From: JBAXPW01 sp037132015
Lineage (GTDB): Bacteria; Patescibacteriota; Microgenomatia; UBA1406; GWC2-37-13
Reading direction: 5' to 3'
Length of the DNA stretch: 17,557 nt
NCBI GenBank assembly: GCA_037132015.1
Contig: JBAXPW010000027.1
Span: 1-17,557, forward strand
In this document: in pieces, positions 1-7,215 of the stretch
Layout: the number at the start of each line of letters is the position of its first letter
Position numbering within the stretch: position 1 is the stretch's first letter
Program-made: the position numbers and the translations under genes
Notes under the pieces: generated by a model
Told to the model about the DNA's origin: nothing
What the model saw: only the letters and a program-made list of their open reading frames with translations
Database searches by the model: none

Positions 1-790
1 TCTTTACTTTTTCAATCTTTTCTCTATATTCATCAATCTCCTTATCCTCACCTTTATTTCCTAATTCTTCTTCAATTGTCTTCATTTTTTCACGAAGGAA
101 ACTCTCCTTCATATTTCTTTCAAATTTTTGTTGAGTTTTACTGGTTAAATTTTGTTCAATTTCCAAAACCTTAATCTCACGATTAATATAATCAACTTCC
201 TTTGTTAATCGAATTTTTAAGCTACTTTCTTCAAGAAGTTCCTGCTTCTGATCACCCTTTATATCGAGAATCATAGCAACCTGATATGAAAAATCCTGTG
301 GAGTACTAATATTGAGAATATTCATGAGAAAAACAAAATCTACTGTTTTTCCAAGATTGATAGCTTTCTTTACCTGTGATGAAATATGTTTGACCATAGC
401 AGATATCTCATCATCATCTACAAAATCATCCTGAATTTGCTCAATCTTAACCTCGAGATATGGTTCATCTTTCACTATTTCTGAGAGTTTTACTTTTTCT
501 CTACCTTTTACTAAAGCAGTAATCTCACCCTTTTCACCAACAACTGTTTTTTCTACCGAAACAAGTACACCTATATCATACAAATCTTGTCGTTTCGGAT
601 CATCTAATGCAGAATTTTTTTGCATTACTAATACCATCTTTTTTTCACGTTTTAACGCTTCTTGAATTGATTCAATGCTCTTTTGTCTCCCAAAAACTAA
701 CACATTTTCCGTATTAGGAAATACAATTCCATCTCTAACTGCGACCAAAGGGTATATAAATTGATTTAATAAATCTTTGTTGTTATCCAT
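1..790 (-). CDS. lon: Lon protease, N-terminal part (cut by window edge)
   Basis: This is the first 263 codons of an ATP-dependent Lon protease, the soluble AAA+ protease that degrades damaged and regulatory proteins. The reading frame runs open from the ATG at 790 to the window edge. The start of the protein, with YPLVAVRDGIVFPNT followed by VFGRQKSIESI, matches the Lon substrate-binding (LAN) domain. Near residue 240 the segment FLREKMKTIEEELG matches the conserved coiled-coil segment that precedes the Lon ATPase domain. The Walker motifs and the Ser-Lys catalytic dyad would lie outside the window, so activity cannot be judged. A full Lon is about 780 to 800 residues, so roughly a third is visible. 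The gene has its own promoter and a CIRCE-like operator, which suggests heat-shock control. No Shine-Dalgarno precedes the start. Confidence 0.93.
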   Translation of the reverse strand, partial: MDNNKDLLNQFIYPLVAVRDGIVFPNTENVLVFGRQKSIESIQEALKREKKMVLVMQKNSALDDPKRQDLYDIGVLVSVEKTVVGEKGEITALVKGREKVKLSEIVKDEPYLEVKIEQIQDDFVDDDEISAMVKHISSQVKKAINLGKTVDFVFLMNILNISTPQDFSYQVAMILDIKGDQKQELLEESSLKIRLTKEVDYINREIKVLEIEQNLTSKTQQKFERNMKESFLREKMKTIEEELGNKGEDKEIDEYREKIEKVK

Positions 791-795
791 AGTGT

Positions 796-822
796 TTAGC
801 AGTATATCAAACTAATTGCTAA
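796..822 (-). promoter_or_regulatory. CIRCE-like HrcA operator of lon
   Basis: The plus strand reads TTAGCAGTA, nine bases, AATTGCTAA. The CIRCE consensus bound by the heat-shock repressor HrcA is TTAGCACTC-N9-GAGTGCTAA. By eye 14 of the 18 arm positions agree, the spacer is exactly nine, and both arms depart from the consensus at the same two positions. It covers the -10 box and part of the spacer of the lon promoter, where a repressor would block RNA polymerase. HrcA itself is not in the window, so binding is an inference. Confidence 0.5.
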
Positions 823-829
823 TAGTCAA
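801..829 (-). promoter_or_regulatory. Sigma-70-type promoter of lon
   Basis: On the minus strand a -35 TTGACT (824-829) and a -10 TATACT (801-806) are separated by exactly 17 bases. The ATG lies 10 bases after the -10, so the predicted leader is only about 3 to 4 nt. A second -35-like TTGACA (852-857) with a weak -10 TCTATT (828-833) lies just upstream and may be a coincidence. Confidence 0.65.
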
Positions 830-879
830 TAGAGCTAAATGCAATTTTCTATGTCAATTTTTAATGAAAATTAGTTTAA

Positions 880-1731
880 CTAAATAAATTGCTGTAAAAT
901 CTCAGATACACCTTTATAAGGAGAACGATCAATCAATGGAGTTGCGCTCAACTGACTTAATTGTTCATGAAATGAAGGTCTTTCTATCTCGTAAAGCACT
1001 CCTAACGCAAATTTTTCGTGATTTAATTCTTCACACGTTGCAAATGCTTCTTGCAAATTACCTTTGTCATATGTTTCTGGTAATTTATATGAACGTTTTA
1101 AATAATATTGATAGGTATATACTTTATTAAATGTTACACACGGTTGTAATATATTTACCAAAGAAAATCCTTTATGTTGAATTGCTTTTTTAAGTATATC
1201 TATGAGATGAGTTATATCCCCTGCAAATGATTGGCCAATAAACGTAGCTCCTTGTGTAAGTGCAAGAGTTAATGGATTTACTGCAACCTCAAGCGCTCCT
1301 GTAGGAGTGGATTTTGATTTATATCCTTTTTGTGCTGTTGGAGCAACCTGACCTGTCGTAAGACCATATACACTATTATCATGAACTATCATTGTAATAT
1401 CATGATTTCCTCGACAAGCATGAAGAAAATGATTTCCTCCTTCACCGTATAAACCCCCATCACCACCTACTGCAAGTACAGGCATTTTGTGATTTGCTAA
1501 TTTTGCTCCAATTGCAACAGGTAATGAGCGTCCATGTAGTCCATGCGTTGCATAGGCATTCACAAAATCGTTCATATTTCCTGAGCAACCAATATCAAAT
1601 GCTATCATTACATCAGAAGGTGAGTATCCAAGTTGCGACAATGCTGTTTTTATTGATATACCGATTGCCCAATTTCCACATCCAGGACACCATGTAGGTG
1701 CATACCCTGTAAAATCTTGTATGGTAGACAT
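880..1731 (-). CDS. korB: 2-oxoacid:ferredoxin oxidoreductase, beta subunit
   Basis: This is the thiamine-diphosphate and [4Fe-4S]-binding beta subunit (283 aa) of a 2-oxoacid:ferredoxin oxidoreductase. The enzyme reversibly oxidises a 2-oxoacid plus CoA to acyl-CoA and CO2 while reducing ferredoxin. WCPGCGNW gives Cys15 and Cys18; Cys49 (in IGCSGN) and Cys198 (in LQPCVTFN) complete the four cluster ligands. The segment GGDGGLYGEGGNHF followed by IVHDNSVYG is the diphosphate/Mg-binding motif. The substrate (pyruvate or 2-oxoglutarate) cannot be decided from this. I chose the ATG at 1731: the family begins at this point, and an extended -10 lies 7 nt upstream. An in-frame TTG at 1767 would overlap the promoter's -35. 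The alpha subunit is encoded upstream, beyond an intervening TPR gene. Confidence 0.9.
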   Translation of the reverse strand: MSTIQDFTGYAPTWCPGCGNWAIGISIKTALSQLGYSPSDVMIAFDIGCSGNMNDFVNAYATHGLHGRSLPVAIGAKLANHKMPVLAVGGDGGLYGEGGNHFLHACRGNHDITMIVHDNSVYGLTTGQVAPTAQKGYKSKSTPTGALEVAVNPLTLALTQGATFIGQSFAGDITHLIDILKKAIQHKGFSLVNILQPCVTFNKVYTYQYYLKRSYKLPETYDKGNLQEAFATCEELNHEKFALGVLYEIERPSFHEQLSQLSATPLIDRSPYKGVSEILQQFI

Positions 1732-1738
1732 ATTGAAA

Positions 1739-1767
1739 AGTATATCAGAAGATTTGTATGTGAACAA
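1739..1767 (-). promoter_or_regulatory. Extended -10 promoter of korB, leaderless
   Basis: The minus strand carries TGATATACT (1739-1747), an extended -10 of the form TGnTATACT, with a weak -35 TTGTTC (1762-1767) at 17-base spacing. Seven bases separate the hexamer from the ATG at 1731, so transcription is predicted to begin at or next to the start codon. There is no Shine-Dalgarno. Confidence 0.5.
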
Positions 1768-1779
1768 CAGGATTAATCC

Positions 1780-3429
1780 CTAATTTTTCCCTATCTTTGT
1801 AAGCCAAATCTTGGCACGTTCGTTATGTGGATTGAGATATAATGCTTTTTCAAATGATTCTTGAGCACTTTTTTTGTCATTTGTATCTAAGTATATTAAA
1901 CCCAAAACACTATATAATGAATCACTGTGGGGGCTTATTTTAAGGCCTTTTTGCACATATTCCAATGCAGTTTTAAAATCTTTTTTTGTGATATACACTA
2001 CAGCTAGATCGTTATATGGCTTCCAGTTATTTGGATAGATATTTATACATGTTGAGTAATAATTAATAGAGCGATCAATATTCCCTGTAACAAGGTAGAG
2101 ATATCCCAAATTTTGATAAGCTTCTGGATTATTCGGATCTAACTTAATTGATGTTATAAACTGCTCTTCTGCCTCTTGTAATTTTCCTTGCTTAAATAAT
2201 ATTCCGCCAAAATTGATCCGCACCTGACTATTATATGGAACCGTTGATACGGTATTACTCCAAAATGAATACTCATCATTCCAATCATTATTTCGAATAA
2301 TAGTTCGTATTGATAAAAAAATAATCACAACTATCCCAATTATAATCCCAATTTCTCTTATCTTTTTATTTTGTAAAACGTAATAATAAAATAAAGATGA
2401 AATTCCACTAAAACCTATCATTCCAATATAAATATATCGTTCTGCTACTGTAGAAGAAATTTTTAAAGGTGTTAACGTTGGTATCAAAGTTATAAAAATT
2501 AACATTCCTAGAAAAAAATAGTTCTTACTCTTTATATATAAAAAATATAACCCGATTACTAAACATAAAAATATAACAAGGCGTATTCCATAATCAAGAT
2601 ATGCCATTGAATATCCTTGGTACAGAGATAAATTTATTGGTAACAAAAATTGTTGTACATAAAAAGTTATGGCATATGGTATTTGAGTGAGAGGATTTTG
2701 AAAACCACCACCTATAAATAAATCTGTTTGCAATGATTTTGATCTTACCCCTATTGCTGTTAAATGAATTGCAGTCCAACAGAAAGATATGCACGCAAAT
2801 ATCACCAATTCTCGATATCTCTCACGAATTTTTCCAAAAATAAGTTCATATAAAAGAAATACCAATACCAATACAACCGCTTTTTCTGAAGCCAATTGTG
2901 CAAGTATATAAAATACAACTGAAAACCAAAAATAATAATTTGTTTTCATATGAGTAAATACTCTGGATCGAAGATAGCACAAAAATGACAGAAGAAAAAA
3001 CATGGTATATAAAACATACTGCGTACCAGCAAACCACGTAACTGACTCGGTGGCTAATGGATGTATTGCAAATAGTAGTGCACTAAAAAACGATATCTGT
3101 TTCTTTTTGAATAATTGAAAAAATAGAAAGTACACAAGACAAGAAACTGCACAATGCAAAAAAATGCTCACAATGCGCAATGGTAGTGGAGATAGCCCAA
3201 ATATCAGATATGATGAAACAAATATATAGGGAGCTAACGGACTAAATCGAAAACTTGAAAAAGTATTCTGATAAGACATTTGCGGTACAAGAATTGTATT
3301 TTCATCAGAAATAAGTTTATTATCAAGTATTGAAAAATAGAGAAGAAAGATAAAAGCAAGAATTATGATAAGAAAATAGCAATGCGGTTTAATAATATGT
3401 ATAAATCGAAGACTGTATTTTTGGAACAT
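1780..3429 (-). CDS. Polytopic membrane protein with C-terminal TPRs, TMTC-like
   Basis: This 549-residue protein has about ten hydrophobic membrane segments over residues 17 to 375, then four tetratricopeptide repeats at about 401-434, 435-468, 469-502 and 503-536 (for example LQEAEEQFITSIKLDPNNPE). The membrane part carries HPLATESVTW near 123-132 and VAERYIYIGMIGFSGI near 328. These are recognisable signatures of the TMTC / GT-C-like family, in which a multispanning glycosyltransferase-type domain is joined to TPRs. Bacterial members are usually not characterised, so glycosyl transfer is only an inference from fold. The gene lies between the two oxidoreductase subunit genes, 39 nt after korA and 48 nt before korB, on the same strand. 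It has no clear promoter of its own and is probably read through from korA. No SD is visible. Confidence 0.75.
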   Translation of the reverse strand: MFQKYSLRFIHIIKPHCYFLIIILAFIFLLYFSILDNKLISDENTILVPQMSYQNTFSSFRFSPLAPYIFVSSYLIFGLSPLPLRIVSIFLHCAVSCLVYFLFFQLFKKKQISFFSALLFAIHPLATESVTWFAGTQYVLYTMFFLLSFLCYLRSRVFTHMKTNYYFWFSVVFYILAQLASEKAVVLVLVFLLYELIFGKIRERYRELVIFACISFCWTAIHLTAIGVRSKSLQTDLFIGGGFQNPLTQIPYAITFYVQQFLLPINLSLYQGYSMAYLDYGIRLVIFLCLVIGLYFLYIKSKNYFFLGMLIFITLIPTLTPLKISSTVAERYIYIGMIGFSGISSLFYYYVLQNKKIREIGIIIGIVVIIFLSIRTIIRNNDWNDEYSFWSNTVSTVPYNSQVRINFGGILFKQGKLQEAEEQFITSIKLDPNNPEAYQNLGYLYLVTGNIDRSINYYSTCINIYPNNWKPYNDLAVVYITKKDFKTALEYVQKGLKISPHSDSLYSVLGLIYLDTNDKKSAQESFEKALYLNPHNERAKIWLTKIGKN

Positions 3430-3468
3430 AGAAGCTTAATACTTATACCTTTGTATGTCGCCTAGGTA

Positions 3469-5187
3469 TTATTTTGAAAAATAAGCGACAATTTCTTCTG
3501 GTCTAAACGGTCGACCATTCCACTTGAGTAATTTTTCTGATATCTCAATTCCTGTTTCCATACGTAATAACTTTCCAAACTGAGCATGTGAATTATTTTC
3601 TACAAGAACATATCTTTTGTTCTCTTTAAATAATGGTTTCACCATTGTTTCATTCATCGGAAACAGATGAGTAAAATGAATATACGCAATTTTTTTACCC
3701 TCTTCTTTCATCATATTAATTGCATCAAGGATAGCTCCTTTATTACCACCCCAAGAGACAATAATAGCCTCTGCTGATTCGAGATCACCGTATATCCGAG
3801 GACATTTGTAATGAGTACTAATATATGTTTGAATTTTTCTATCTCTTTTTTCAACTTGTTGCAATCGTGTTGCTTCATCTTCAGAAGTATGACCATCCTC
3901 AAAATGTTCATAAGAATTCGCCTGATAAAATTGTCCTTTTGCGCCCGGAACAAGTCTTTCAGAAATACCGTCTTCTGACAGTTTATATCGAAGATATTTC
4001 TCCTGATTTGTAACTCGTGTCAGTTTACCATCATCTTTATGAAAATTAGCAAACATACTAACTATCTCATCCTGATCATAACTTTTATGTGATTCACAAA
4101 TTAATTTATCCCCAAGAACAATAACAGGTAATTGATATAGTTCTGCTAAATTAAAGGCTTCCATCCCAAGCTCAAGTGCTTCTTCTGCATCACCGGGAGC
4201 TAATACAATTTTTTGAAACTCACCATGTCCTGCATGTACACAAAAAAGTAGATCGCCTTGTTCTGTCCATGTTGGCATCCCTGTAGCAGGACCTGGACGT
4301 TGCCCCATCCAAACAACGATTGGTAACTCAGCAATTCCAGCAAACGAAATGGCTTCAACCATAAGAGCAAAACCTCCACCAGATGTGGCTACTGCAGAAC
4401 GCACTCCAGCAAAAGATGCGCCAAGAGCTGTATGTATCACACTAATTTCATCTTCTGCGTGTCGTACTATCATACCTGTCTTTTCCTGCCATGAAGCAAG
4501 TGAGGTAAGAACTGAGGAACTAGGAGTCATTGGATAGGCACAAAATAAACGACAATCTCCAGCTACAGATGCCAAAGAAAAAGCATCATTTGCATTAATT
4601 ATAACTTTTGATTTTTCGTTTTTCTTTTTTAATACAGGGGATATTAATTGTGGAACAGTTTTCGAAACATGATCAAATCCTGCCAACACAAGCTTTTTAT
4701 TGAAATCGACAATAGCTTCGCCTTTTCTTGTAAACTCCTCTTCAATAATTGTATGCAAGATATTCAAATCAGCGCCTGTTATAGCCATTGTTGCTCCAAG
4801 TGCAATCATATTAACCATAACCATCATTATTTTAAACTCATCCTTAAGATTTTTAAACGGAACAGGTACTTTAATATATGACTCACTAAAATCAAATTCT
4901 TCTGCGTCATAGATAACAATACTATCTTTATGAAGTTTATCTTTATCATGTTCGTAAGACTGTTTATTGAGACATACAAGAACATCAATCTTATTTTCAA
5001 CAGATGATACTGGCTCTTCTGATATTACTACCTGACACGTATTATGACCTCCACGAACAAGAGATGGATACTCTGAATAATCAAACATATGATAACCAGA
5101 TCGAGTTACAACCTTTGCATACATCATTCCTGTTGTCATAATCCCAAATCCAGCTTCTCCACCTATTTTCCAATTAAATCTTTTCAT
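3469..5187 (-). CDS. korA: 2-oxoacid:ferredoxin oxidoreductase, fused gamma-alpha subunit
   Basis: This 572-residue protein fuses the gamma and alpha domains of a 2-oxoacid:ferredoxin oxidoreductase. The gamma domain (about 1-185) starts with IGGEAGFGI and contains YPSLVRGGHNT. The alpha domain (about 195-572) has CAYPMTPSS (216-224), the family's 2-oxoacid-binding motif, then RHAEDEISVIHTALGASFAG, the ATSGGG loop, and RPGPATGMPTWTEQGDL (298-313). With the beta subunit it would form an (alpha-beta) type enzyme like KorAB or archaeal two-subunit OFORs. The delta (two-cluster ferredoxin) subunit of four-subunit enzymes is absent, so electrons probably pass from the beta-subunit cluster to a free ferredoxin, plausibly the one encoded just upstream. 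The substrate is undetermined. The ATG at 5187 is supported by a -10 box 7 nt upstream. Confidence 0.92.
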   Translation of the reverse strand: MKRFNWKIGGEAGFGIMTTGMMYAKVVTRSGYHMFDYSEYPSLVRGGHNTCQVVISEEPVSSVENKIDVLVCLNKQSYEHDKDKLHKDSIVIYDAEEFDFSESYIKVPVPFKNLKDEFKIMMVMVNMIALGATMAITGADLNILHTIIEEEFTRKGEAIVDFNKKLVLAGFDHVSKTVPQLISPVLKKKNEKSKVIINANDAFSLASVAGDCRLFCAYPMTPSSSVLTSLASWQEKTGMIVRHAEDEISVIHTALGASFAGVRSAVATSGGGFALMVEAISFAGIAELPIVVWMGQRPGPATGMPTWTEQGDLLFCVHAGHGEFQKIVLAPGDAEEALELGMEAFNLAELYQLPVIVLGDKLICESHKSYDQDEIVSMFANFHKDDGKLTRVTNQEKYLRYKLSEDGISERLVPGAKGQFYQANSYEHFEDGHTSEDEATRLQQVEKRDRKIQTYISTHYKCPRIYGDLESAEAIIVSWGGNKGAILDAINMMKEEGKKIAYIHFTHLFPMNETMVKPLFKENKRYVLVENNSHAQFGKLLRMETGIEISEKLLKWNGRPFRPEEIVAYFSK

Positions 5188-5194
5188 AATAAAA

Positions 5195-5200
5195 AGTATA
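5195..5200 (-). promoter_or_regulatory. -10 box of korA, leaderless
   Basis: A TATACT hexamer on the minus strand lies exactly 7 nt before the korA ATG (TTTTATT between them). The -35 region is weak. The placement matches korB and ftsH and predicts that the mRNA starts at the ATG. Confidence 0.45.
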
Positions 5201-5244
5201 CAGTGATATTTTATGAAAATAAAAGATATCGAATAAAAAATGCG

Positions 5245-5520
5245 TTATTTAGGAAATATTTTATTTCCGTTTTGATCTTCAATAAATATTGCCGCAACGG
5301 GACATGCTCGTGCAGAATCGATGAGTGTATCTCCATCTTCATCTGGAGCTGTTATAATCACAATTGCTTTTGCTTCAGAATCAAGTAAAAAAGTCTTCGG
5401 TGCGACCGCAATACATGTTGCAGCGCCAATACATAAATCACGATCAACTCGTACATGTAAATTATTGATTTTAACAGGACCCGATGGGTTTTTTGGATCT
5501 AACAATTGAGCGTCTGACAT
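5245..5520 (-). CDS. Single-cluster ferredoxin with a CxxAxxC motif
   Basis: A 91-residue electron carrier, probably the acceptor for the neighbouring 2-oxoacid oxidoreductase. The cluster motif is LCIGAATC (Cys30, Cys36) and later ACPVAAI (Cys73), so the usual second cysteine of CxxCxxC...CP is Ala33. With three cysteines the protein would bind a [3Fe-4S] cluster, or a [4Fe-4S] cluster with a non-cysteine ligand, as in ferredoxins with Asp, His or other residues at this place. The middle contains acidic stretches (PDEDGDTLIDSAR), as is common in ferredoxins. It lies between sufU (30 nt upstream) and korA (57 nt downstream). A TATAAT at 5537-5542 on its strand lacks a matching -35 and may be chance. 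No SD precedes the ATG. Confidence 0.85.
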   Translation of the reverse strand: MSDAQLLDPKNPSGPVKINNLHVRVDRDLCIGAATCIAVAPKTFLLDSEAKAIVIITAPDEDGDTLIDSARACPVAAIFIEDQNGNKIFPK

Positions 5521-5550
5521 TGATAGAATTTTTAAAATTATAATTAATTA

Positions 5551-5916
5551 TTACTTACACTCTTTGAGTAGTTTATGCAGGGCTTCAAGAGAAATTAATG
5601 CACACTTCAGCCTGTTTGGACTTAACTCAATCCCAAGCAGATTCATAATACTGTCTTTCTGGAGATTTTGCAACTCTGATACAGATTTGCCTTTTACAAA
5701 GTCAGTGAGTATTGATGCAGATGCCTGAGAAATAGCACACCCATGACCAAAAAAAGATATTTGCTCAACCTGATTATTTGAAATATTAACTTCCATCTCA
5801 ATTTCATCACCACACAAAGGATTATTTACCTTTGTTTTGTAATTGGGTTCAGTAAGATGACCATGGTTATGAGGATATTGATAATGATCTAATATTATTT
5901 CCTGATAAATTGACAT
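5551..5916 (-). CDS. sufU: SufU-type iron-sulfur assembly protein, compact form
   Basis: This 121-residue member of the NifU N-terminal/IscU family acts with the cysteine desulfurase SufS, either accepting persulfide sulfur or serving as scaffold. The three family cysteines and the aspartate are visible: NPLCGDEI (Cys35, Asp37), GHGCAISQASASIL (Cys60) and NRLKCALISLEAL (Cys105). The last motif has Lys before Cys, as in SufU, and not the His-Cys of IscU. The distance from the second to the third cysteine (45 residues) is IscU-like, so the roughly 17- to 20-residue insertion of typical SufU is missing. The gene follows sufS by 43 nt. I saw no SD. The partner genes make a role in the SUF pathway secure, but scaffold versus sulfur-transfer is open. 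Confidence 0.88.
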   Translation of the reverse strand: MSIYQEIILDHYQYPHNHGHLTEPNYKTKVNNPLCGDEIEMEVNISNNQVEQISFFGHGCAISQASASILTDFVKGKSVSELQNLQKDSIMNLLGIELSPNRLKCALISLEALHKLLKECK

Positions 5917-5959
5917 AATATATTGATGAATAACTAAAAATTAAAGACGAAAAATATTA

Positions 5960-7210
5960 TTATTTGATCTTTAAAACTTTTCTGACTTTTTCGAGTCCGT
6001 TTACTAATTTTTCAACATCTTTTTCAGTATTATAAATGTAAAAACTTGCTCTTGTAGAGGCAACGACATTAAGTCGTTTGTGCAAAGGCATTGTACAATG
6101 ATGACCTGCCCGCACACATACATCATCCTCATCAAGTATTTGAGCGATATCATGAGAATGATACGATCCAAATGAAAATGATAAAAGTCCCGCACGATCC
6201 CTAATATCTTTTGGACCATATATGATAATCTCAGATCCAAAATTTCTCTCTAATTCATTTTTTGCAAGTAATGTCAATTGTTGTTCGTAATGTTGTATAT
6301 GATTAAATCCAACTTCTTGTACAAAATTGATGGCAGATTTCAAAGCTATTATTCCTGCAATATGCGGTGTTCCTGCTTCAAATTTATTTGGCGCATCCTT
6401 AAAGGTTGTATGATCGAGTGAAACATCTTGTATCATCTCTCCTCCAAAGTGAAAAGGATACATATTTTGCAACAATTGATATTTCCCCCATAACACACCT
6501 GTTCCCGTAGGACCCATAAGTTTATGACCTGAAAAAACAAAAAAATCACATCCAAGTTCCTGAACATTTATTTCAAAATGAGAGACTGCTTGTGCGCCAT
6601 CAACAACAATAACAATTTGAGGATTTATTTTTTTTGCACAGTCGATAATTTGCTTAATGGGATTTATGGTTCCCAACATATTTGACACATATGTAAGAGA
6701 TAGCAGTTTTGTTTTTGATGTTACAATTGCACTCAGATCAATCTCTCCTTTAGAATTATAAATATTTAATAATCCATCATCAGTAATGTCTATCACTTTG
6801 AGATCGGCGCCTAATTCAAATGCAAGTTGTTGCCATGGAACAAAATTAGAATGATGCTCCATCACTGTTATAGCAATTTCATCATCTTTTTGGATATATT
6901 TTCTACCCCACGCATATACAAGTAAATTTAGAGCCTCAGTTGTTCCTTTTGTAAACACAACTTCCTTTGAATCTTTTGCGTGTATAAATCTTGCAACTAC
7001 TTCTCTTGTTTCTTCATATTCTTTTGTAGATCGTTCTGCTGATTTATAAATTCCTCTATGAACATTTGCCGTATAATCTGTGTAATATGATAATAGTGAA
7101 TCTATCACTGATTGTGGTTTGAGAGTTGTTGCAGGAGAATCAAGATAAACGAGATCAGGATGTTTTTGAAATATTGGAAACTGATTTTTTATTGAGCTTT
7201 GATTAGACAT
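5960..7210 (-). CDS. sufS: Cysteine desulfurase SufS
   Basis: A PLP-dependent group II cysteine desulfurase (416 aa) that takes sulfur from L-cysteine as an enzyme-bound persulfide for cluster assembly. Visible catalytic features are MEHHSNFVPW (118-126, with the PLP-stacking His), VVDGAQA (Asp204), the PLP-binding lysine in FSGHKLMGPTGTG (Lys230), and the catalytic cysteine in RAGHHCTMPLHKRL (Cys372). The C-terminal RASFYIYNT segment is also typical. Length is normal for SufS (about 405-420). The N-terminal LDSPATTLKP departs slightly from the usual LDxAATxxKP. The gene starts 5 nt after the sufD stop and is almost certainly co-transcribed with it; no SD is seen. SufU downstream is the likely sulfur acceptor, and no sufE is present here. 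Confidence 0.96.
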   Translation of the reverse strand: MSNQSSIKNQFPIFQKHPDLVYLDSPATTLKPQSVIDSLLSYYTDYTANVHRGIYKSAERSTKEYEETREVVARFIHAKDSKEVVFTKGTTEALNLLVYAWGRKYIQKDDEIAITVMEHHSNFVPWQQLAFELGADLKVIDITDDGLLNIYNSKGEIDLSAIVTSKTKLLSLTYVSNMLGTINPIKQIIDCAKKINPQIVIVVDGAQAVSHFEINVQELGCDFFVFSGHKLMGPTGTGVLWGKYQLLQNMYPFHFGGEMIQDVSLDHTTFKDAPNKFEAGTPHIAGIIALKSAINFVQEVGFNHIQHYEQQLTLLAKNELERNFGSEIIIYGPKDIRDRAGLLSFSFGSYHSHDIAQILDEDDVCVRAGHHCTMPLHKRLNVVASTRASFYIYNTEKDVEKLVNGLEKVRKVLKIK

Positions 7211-7215
7211 ACGTA

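Noticed and set aside
871..883. TTAGTT/AACTAA inverted repeat at the end of korB as a terminator
   Set aside because: It is only 6 bp, pure A/T-rich, overlaps the stop codon and has no convincing T-run.
1732..1767. TTG start at 1767 for korB, adding 12 residues
   Set aside because: The extension is not part of the family, and the TTG coincides with the promoter -35. The ATG at 1731 is preferred.
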